A program made the translations under genes and the position numbers. This document shows positions 21,301 through 26,724 of a DNA stretch of 26,724 nt, one piece after another; the first letter of the stretch is position 1; every line of letters begins with the position of its first letter. Under the pieces are notes generated by a model. The model was not told where the DNA came from. It did not search any database and saw only the letters and a program-made list of their open reading frames with translations. Source of the stretch: Seminavis robusta (Eukaryota; Bacillariophyta; Bacillariophyceae; Naviculales; Naviculaceae). The stretch covers positions 1 to 26,724 of the forward strand of contig CAICTM010001568.1 in the NCBI GenBank assembly GCA_903772945.1, in the 5' to 3' direction.

Positions 21301-21507
21301 GATGCTACTTGCCGGCTTTGCCTTCTTCAAAAGGTTCTTCCAGAATTGCTTTCGCTCGTGGTTAGTGACATCCTTCAAGAAAGCCGACTTCTTGGCCCCT
21401 TGGTTCATGGCCTTCAAGAAGCCCGAGTCGAATCCATGCTTGTTCCTGGCTCCTTCGGCTAGAATGGCACTGCTCAACAGCAGGATTGCCGTCGACAAGA
21501 ACTTCAT
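18360..21507 (-). CDS. Asn/Tyr/Gln-rich secretory protein with one C-terminal membrane span
   Basis: Three exons on the minus strand: 21507-19609, 19516-18866, 18770-18360; introns 92 and 95 bp, both GT-AG and phase 0; 986 aa. Residues 1-19 form a signal peptide. Residues ~80-235 are an extreme low-complexity region of Asn, Tyr and Gln (units such as NNANNYNNANN). Residues ~245-350 are a Cys-containing ordered part (KYTGCAAVKTF; FALFRLCP; GCGRNYGEYVLQMDSFLEG; CHFCRRC), followed by Glu/Gln/Tyr-rich coils, an Asp/Ala run and a basic cluster RRGRRGRRLK (~436-445) that could be a processing site. A second Cys region lies at ~530-630 (ETCYNADETCEGYDED; CVTCEEG). Exon 2 is again Tyr/Gln-rich. Exon 3 has a 24-residue hydrophobic span (about 915-938) and a short basic tail, giving type I topology with most of the protein outside the cytosol. 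Related large secretory proteins are widespread in diatoms but their role is unknown; adhesion, wall or vesicle functions are speculation. Confidence 0.82.
20990..21240. repeat. Imperfect Asn-codon repeat
   Basis: On the + strand the block is built from GTTGGCGTT, GTTGTAGTT and GGCGTTGTT words (minus-strand codons AAC, GCC, TAC), encoding Asn/Ala/Tyr tracts in the secretory protein. Almost every Asn is AAC, so the tract is repetitive at DNA level and prone to slippage in multiples of three. The bias also leaves a 462-codon antisense frame open. Confidence 0.75.
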
Positions 21508-22923
21508 TGTTGTTATCTACCTCCTTTCGTACCGACTGTACAGGTATATTCCAAACTGCTTTATCTAAGACTAATAGCCAAAAGTGAAGATGGCGTATCT
21601 GTCTTTGTCACTACTTGCAGTGGAGATATTAGATCAATCAGCGAGCAACCGACCTTGGCGTTGATACTGATGCAAGTTGTGAGAGTGCTGTACGCGTTGT
21701 ACAGATAATGTCTACTGTCCGTAGTTAGCGAACTTCATCGCTATCGAAAGCCTCCTCGGCGACGACCGACCGGAGTGTTCGTCTACAGCTCCGAAAGGAG
21801 TATATCAGAGAGACCTCGCTGAAATCCCACAAAAACCTATACAAGCGGATGCTTTTAGAGCCCCTCAACTGTTGGAGGGGCGTTGAGCTACCTTGCGGGC
21901 TCCTTGTGCCGTCAAAATGTGGTACCACTCGACCAACTCTCAAGCCTAAGTATCCTTGTGCGCTGGCCCGAGGTAGGATATTTAGACAGTAAGAGTTGGA
22001 TACTTAGACAAAACCTCTCGCAGAAATGTTATGGCGGGGAGAGTGTTTACGGTGAGGACTGGAGACAAATTTCAGAAGTCTCCGATTGATAAAGCTTCTT
22101 AACTTTTGAGACAGTTCGAAGCGGGATTCTGTGACAATGTCAACGGTACTGTAACATCGTCCAAAAGCAAAATTCTTAGGAGGAATTGTCTTCGGAGGAG
22201 CACTCATCCCCGCACTCAAAATCAGTCTCACATTATTAGAAAATTTGGGCTCTTCTTGCCACTTCCAGCTTCTACCGTTACGGTAATCAGTAGTCTGCCA
22301 CGGTGCGTCACCGCTACCGATACGATCGCGCTGATTTTCGCTGCGACGCAGTTTAAAAAGTACAATGTACTACCGTAGCTAGTACCTGGTACAATTATGT
22401 CATAGATAGTTGAATGTTAATTGATTCAATCAATTGAAACATGTGCTGCATGGCGACCTTACCATACATTACAATCATTTTTTGTATTTCCGTCGTTGTC
22501 ATTGAAGCTCTTGGTACCAGTACCAGGTAGTGGAATGGCGATATGCATGCAGCAAACTGGCAGCATTCAGAGAGAGATCTGACATTTGAGTCGGTAGTTA
22601 CTGCTGCTCAGGCCCGCAGACAACCTTCAGGCTTGCTGTCTGGCAATGAGGATTCCAAGAACGGCTTTCCCAGTTTGGAGTGGGAGAAGTGGCGGTGGTC
22701 TGTGCTTCAATGCTTTTGGTGCACCACACACATATCACAATATTACTTCAATCTACTTCTATGCTTCATCTCCCTAAGCTCAAGCAAGCAAGCTTCCTAT
22801 GATACTTGCATGTTGGCCAGCTTGGGTTTATTATAGGCTGTAGTATCGCTGTGGTGTCTATCGATGGACGAGGATTTTGCAACAGCAGAAAGATCCCAAC
22901 ATCGTTCACCAGCCAAAATAGAC
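21508..22923. other. Long intergenic region, no gene confirmed
   Basis: 1.4 kb between the start of the Asn-rich protein gene and the end of the glutaminase gene. A GC-rich hairpin (GCCCCTC ... GAGGGGC) lies at about 21859-21880. A 44-codon open stretch without ATG at 22155-22286 (+) encodes a hydrophobic Gly-rich segment (see findings). Frames at 21725-21943 (-), 22106-22378 (+) and 22543-22836 (+) lack support. GGTACC-type inverted repeats occur at 22379-22532. Confidence 0.45.
22379..22532. repeat. Short element bounded by inverted GGTAC repeats
   Basis: AGTACCTGGTAC (22381-22392) and the reverse complement of GTACCAGGTAGT (about 22520-22531) agree at 11 of 12 positions, enclosing about 130 bp of AT-rich DNA with no gene. 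The outer arms look like terminal inverted repeats of a miniature element, but no target-site duplication is evident. The left arm's CTAGTACCTGGTAC also occurs at 14181-14194; the right arm's GGTACCAGTACC (22513-22524) also occurs at 11027-11038. Confidence 0.45.
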
Positions 22924-24337
22924 TTAGAATAGATTGACGCCTGTACGCCCTGAGAACCATTCCAGAGCCAAGGTTCCAGCGTACGAGTTGCCAGCTTTGT
23001 TGAGTCTAGGAGACCAGACTGCCAATGTTCCTACATCTGGTACCACCGCCAAGATCCCTCTAGCAGCAATGGTGCAGGAGAGAGTGACTTTTGTGAGGCG
23101 CAAGAGGGATATTTATTTCAGAAAGCCAAGCCAAGGCATCTTCCTTACCCTCCCACACCAGATTTCCCCGCGAGGCCAACCCGAAAGGCAAAGTCACCTG
23201 CAAAAATCAATAATAGAAGGAATGGGTGGATTGGTTGATTGATTGATTGGGCGTGTGCAGACAATGAGCAAATGAACAAAGAGCAATAGAGACGTGTCTG
23301 TTTGTTGTCCTTCCGCTTCTCGTTTGTTTGCTGCTTTCAAAATTCTTTCGTTTTGCGTACCTGACATGTCATAATGTCCACACAACATCATGAGTGAGTT
23401 GACGCGGTCGACATGGTCATGCGCAGTGACCAACATGGCACCATCATCCTCTGCGAGTGGATTCTGCCCTGCTGCTGCCAAAAAAGAGTCCTATGCCTTT
23501 GAGAGCGTGGTGACACTCATTTCCAAGGCACACTGATGAAAGTATGTGTGTAGCGTTTGTCCGATATCTCCCTGTACGACCCCATAGGATCTCATAAAGT
23601 AGGCCAGTGCCCGATTCCGGTCTCCAAACAGGGCTTCGCTGCGCGCCACCTCGGGGTCGATTCGAATGTCCTGATCAGTTTGCGCACACGTCTTTAGAAA
23701 GTCCAGTATTTTGTTAATGGCAATGGAATTGTACTCGTCCGGACTGGTCTTGTGGGTGTATTGTCGTGTATAGAGTTTCTTGTCATCTTCCTTATTATAC
23801 TGTCGCTACCACTCAATAATGTTGTTGGATACTGTTGGTAACGGCAATGGCTCCGGCATTGATGAATGGATTTCGAGGTCTCCCTTGTTCGCTTTCCAAC
23901 TGCACAATGGAGTTGAACCTGCCTCCGGAAGGTTCTCGTCCGACTTTTTTCCAGAGTGCTTCTCCTTCGAGGTCCAATGCCATGACCAAGGCAAATACTT
24001 TGGAAATGGATTGAATGGAAAAGGGAGTATCGGCACTCGGGCCGGCCTTGTACGTATTGCCTCGAATATCGGTAAAGGCAATTCCAAATTGGTGGGGATC
24101 GACATTTGCCAAGGCAGGAATGTAGGAAGCTACTTTTCCCTTGGCCAGATAGGGCTGAATGTCCGTGGCAATATCATTCAAAATGGACTGCCAATCCACA
24201 TGATCAAAACTCGACAATCGGGACAGAAACAATGGAGAAGAATGACGCTTCGGTTGCTGGCGCAGTGGTTGCCAACTGAAGGCAACGGTGGCAACGAAAA
24301 TTAACAGATTCAACACCAAGAACTGGATCATCGTCAT
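22924..24337 (-). pseudogene. Glutaminase A (GlsA-type), plastid-type leader, two coding lesions
   Basis: Glutaminase hydrolyses glutamine to glutamate and ammonia. The ATG at 24337 opens a signal peptide ending ...TVA/FSWQP, a good diatom plastid-import motif, then a basic transit-like stretch. The serine-dependent fold follows: [10 protein letters not shown], the active-site [10 protein letters not shown] (Ser-x-x-Lys), [15 protein letters not shown] and [14 protein letters not shown]. Then come the lesions: TGA at 23815-23813, with TAG at 23808-23806 in the frame that resumes (from 23805: NKEDDKKLYTRQYTHKTSPD, VARSEALFG). That frame meets a second TAG at 23493-23491 inside an otherwise conserved helix. 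Beyond it coding is intact: MLCGHYDMSG to 23361, exon 23197-23149 (DFAFRVGLAGKSGVGG) and exon 23059-22924 (GILAVVP..LNKAGNS) to a TAA, with GT-AG introns of 163 and 89 bp and matching phases. All glutaminase motifs, including the catalytic Tyr and the KSGVGG loop, are present. Either a recent pseudogene or an assembly with errors. Minus-strand neighbour of the divergent enoyl-CoA hydratase. Confidence 0.8.
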
Positions 24338-24767
24338 TGATACTGTCTGCTTTGAATGGCCACACAATCGAGCGGATGTTTGGATCGGAGGAGAGTGGCA
24401 ATGTTGTGTGGGGATCCATGGAAGGGAGCGCAGCGGTGCAGCAAAGCTCCGAGAAAAGATTTTCCCTGATGTTAAGAATCTCTCATTCGTGCATCATGAC
24501 ACCTGATATCCAAAGCCATTGTGCGACCTTTGGATCCTCGGATCTTTCTCACCGCTTTTTGGAAGCATCATGGCATCGATCGTGACAGTGACAAGCTGAG
24601 AATTGAGCATCTCTCCCACTTCTTTTCAGCACCTTCTACTATCTCGAGAAGCCCTACGAGTTGTCTAGCTGATACATTTGATTGTTCTTCCATTTCTCTC
24701 TCTCTCAACTACTACTTTCACGTCCTTCCATTAATTATTACGGTATCATCGCCATCAATCAGTCAGC
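24338..24767. promoter_or_regulatory. Divergent intergenic region, glutaminase and enoyl-CoA hydratase genes
   Basis: 430 bp between two start codons pointing apart, so it should contain both promoters. A pyrimidine-rich tract (TTCCATTTCTCTCTCTCTC, about 24689-24707) lies about 60 bp upstream of the hydratase ATG. No defined regulatory site was recognised. Confidence 0.4.
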
Positions 24768-26118
24768 ATGAGTTTCCGAGCACCATCTTTGGTACGCACG
24801 ACGTTGCGTGGAATCCAAACAAAGTGTCTCCTCACTCACCGCATCCCGCCCATGACAACAATGGGGATGTCTCGTTGGCAGCATACGTTAAAGGACAAGT
24901 ACGAATACATCGAAGTGGAAAGACGGAAGGAGGAGTTGGGTTGATCCGATTGAATCGACCCAAGGCTCTCAATGCCCTCTGTGATGACTTGTTCAAGGAT
25001 TTGGTTCATGTGAGTGATTATTACTTGATTAGTTGTGTATTTATTTTTGCCAAGTAAACAACAAAATGTTGACCTTTCTCTCTTTCTTGTTTTTATTTTA
25101 TATCAAGGCTGGACAAGCTTTGGACAGCGATGACGACATTGGATGTCTTGTCTTGACGGGTAGCACCAAAGCCTTTGCGGCAGGAGCGGATATCTCCGAA
25201 ATGAAGGACCGAACATTTGATCATGCTTACAAGACGGTGCGTGTGTGACGATCCACTTTACGATCAATGTTATGTTATCCGAATCAATAAAATGGAACAT
25301 ACTATGATATATGCTTTCATGTCATGCTCACAACTTTTTCTTTGTGTGTGTTGTTTTTATATGTCGTAGAACATGTTTGCCTGGTGGGGACAATTCACCA
25401 AGTTGTCCAAACCAGTGATTGCGGCCGTCAATGGATTTTGTCTAGGAGGAGGATGCGAGGTGGCCATGATGTGTGATATTGGTGCGATCTTGCAAAAACA
25501 TGTTCTGGCAAACTTTTTGGCATTGTATATCCTAACATAACATGTCTATTTATTTTACAGTGATTGCCGGAGAAAAGGCAAGATTTGGTCAACCCGAGAT
25601 CAATCTAGGTGTCATCCCAGGGTAAGTGATGATTCCATTTGGCTGACGATATTGCAGAAGAGTCAAACCAGTGTGTATGCACAGTACAATGCAGCTAACA
25701 TGGAAGGAACTCATGTTCAAACCCCAATCTACGACGATCGACCTTATTTGTTTGAAACAGTGGAGGAGGCACCCAACGCTTGATTCGAGCCATTGGCAAA
25801 TCCAAGGCCATGTACATGTGTCTGACCGGTGATATGATGGGTGCCGAAGACATGGAACGAGCTGGATTGGTGGCCAAAATTTTCCCTCCCGATGACTTGG
25901 TCGATGAAGCCGTCAAGATGGGAACCAAAATTGCCTCCAAGGGACGCATCAGCGTCATGATGTGCAAGGAAGCCATCAATGTGTCACAAGAAGTTTCTCT
26001 GGAAGAAGGATTGAGATTCGAACGACGAATGTTCCATGCCCTATTTGCCACGGCAGACCAAAAGGAGGGAATGGAAGCCTTTTTGGAAAAGAGAGAACCC
26101 AACTTTACGCACAAGTAG
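24768..26118 (+). CDS. Enoyl-CoA hydratase (crotonase family), mitochondrial type, one base missing
   Basis: Hydrates trans-2-enoyl-CoA in fatty-acid beta-oxidation. Exons 24768-25009, 25108-25236, 25370-25481, 25561-25621, 25761-26118; introns 98, 133, 79 and 139 bp, GT-AG, phases matching. The start [19 protein letters not shown] is rich in Arg/Ser/Thr and lacks acids, a typical mitochondrial presequence. Mature part: KYEYIEVE, then [14 protein letters not shown]; the oxyanion-hole loop [25 protein letters not shown] with the first catalytic Glu; [20 protein letters not shown] with the second Glu; C-terminal FEKREP-like end ([12 protein letters not shown]). Exon 1 changes frame at 24924-24927: the leader frame reads VERR and the domain frame resumes as GGVGL; one extra G in CGGAAGG would join them and give a 300-residue protein, the usual size for this enzyme. 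Without that base the ATG frame ends at about 24942-24944. Sequencing error, allele or pseudogene cannot be separated here; the rest of the gene is intact. Confidence 0.85.
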
Positions 26119-26724
26119 GAAGCAACAGCAAGACGTAGAGATAGATGCAAGTGCCTCTGCGGAAACCCAGATGCACACTCTCCAACACAGCAACTGTAAT
26201 AGTTCAGGAGCTCATCGGACAGTGTGGAGCTCTCTTGCCATCTTGTTCTACCGTATGATGTTCTTGTTACAGACAATGATTGGTATGTTCGTCTCCTGCG
26301 CCGTGGAGATTAGCAGCCTGTAGAGGAACCTTTGCGGAACTAGAGAAGCGATTGGCATGTTCATGTTCTGCGTCCCTGCATTGTGGGAAGTGTCACACCT
26401 GATAGCAATGACAACGTTGTCCAAAGCCGCCGTCGACCGTTATGGCAAGTATTCCTACCTGACATTCGATCGATAGGCGACAAAGCAAACAGCGTCGTGC
26501 TACTACGGTAGATATTAATAGTGGATCGACGCTACCGGTATCAGGTTTTATCATTCGTCGATAACTATAATTCGCACCACATTTGGTTTCCATGGGGGTG
26601 CGGCCATTTGAGGAATGGTTGAACCTTCATTCATTCAATGTTGAACCACATAACAACGGTAGCATAAAACGTTGTTCAGGTCCACGCCTGAATGTCTTCC
26701 AATCTTCTCAATTATCCCTACCCG
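26119..26724. other. Downstream non-coding region
   Basis: About 600 bp after the hydratase stop codon. No gene recognised; the small minus-strand frame at 26393-26593 has no support. It includes one CTACCGGTA string (about 26529-26537) like those in the other intergenic regions, and a short CATT tandem run at about 26626-26637. Confidence 0.45.

Noticed and set aside
20074..21462. 462-codon hydrophobic + strand frame opposite the Asn-rich gene
   Set aside because: It is the exact complement of AAC/TAC/GCC/CAG codon tracts, which read as Val/Leu codons on the other strand. The minus-strand gene has a signal peptide, valid splice sites and ordered Cys regions.
22543..22836. 97-codon + strand frame
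   Set aside because: No motif, no codon or domain support, and ends in low-complexity hydrophobic sequence; treated as chance.
22924..23242. 102-codon + strand frame at 22934-23242
   Set aside because: Antisense to two glutaminase exons that have conserved family motifs and proper splice sites.
23801..23842. A 43-nt intron (GTTACC...ACAG) rescuing the glutaminase frame
   Set aside because: Phases would fit, but it is far shorter than any other intron here (74-195 bp) and would delete the conserved residues after INAGAIA.

Overview
The window is nuclear DNA of a photosynthetic stramenopile, most likely a diatom. The reasons: protein-coding genes carry short GT-AG introns (74-195 bp in every intron I could place); two proteins (a phosphodiesterase-type enzyme and a glutaminase) start with a signal peptide followed at once by an Ala-Phe motif of the kind diatoms use for complex-plastid import; and there are secreted low-complexity proteins (Pro-Thr-Pro-Gln repeats; Asn/Tyr/Gln-rich) of the sort common in diatom cell coverings. 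Gene density is moderate, there are no operons, and neighbours are functionally unrelated. I cannot name the species from sequence alone.

Layout. 1-480: hairpin-rich non-coding DNA that abuts the 5' end of an incomplete glycosyltransferase-like gene related to STELLO/DUF288 (481-2412, +). 2707-3750 (-): secreted Cys-rich protein with a PTPQ stalk encoded by a 12-bp minisatellite. 3751-5017: non-coding with perfect GGTACC-type palindromes. 5018-10627 (-): a complete four-exon kinesin-4-like motor (1754 aa predicted). 11554-14108 (+): a second, shorter kinesin-4-like motor (785 aa predicted), head-to-head with the first. 14566-15568 (-): coiled-coil hypothetical gene broken by one extra base. 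15683-16236 (-): probable remnant of a retroelement ORF. 16387-17987 (+): four-exon endonuclease/exonuclease/phosphatase-family protein with an N-terminal signal sequence. 18360-21507 (-): three-exon, 986-aa Asn/Tyr/Gln-rich secretory protein with one C-terminal membrane span. 21508-22923: non-coding. 22924-24337 (-): glutaminase A gene, plastid-targeted by its leader, with three well-formed 3' exons but two coding lesions. 24768-26118 (+): five-exon mitochondrial-type enoyl-CoA hydratase with one missing base in exon 1. 26119-26724: nothing recognised.

Themes. (1) Two kinesin-4 paralogues share a roughly 0.9-kb divergent intergenic region; they keep one intron position in common and each has a private intron in the motor domain. 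(2) Three genes are interrupted by small lesions, two of them single-base changes in short G runs, so the assembly should be checked before they are called pseudogenes. (3) Intergenic DNA repeatedly carries short palindromes built on GGTACC/CGGTACCG, with identical 12- and 14-mers several kb apart, which looks like a dispersed element or recurring site. (4) Two unrelated secreted low-complexity proteins are the best candidates for uncharacterised surface or extracellular functions. I found no CRISPR array, rRNA or convincing tRNA.
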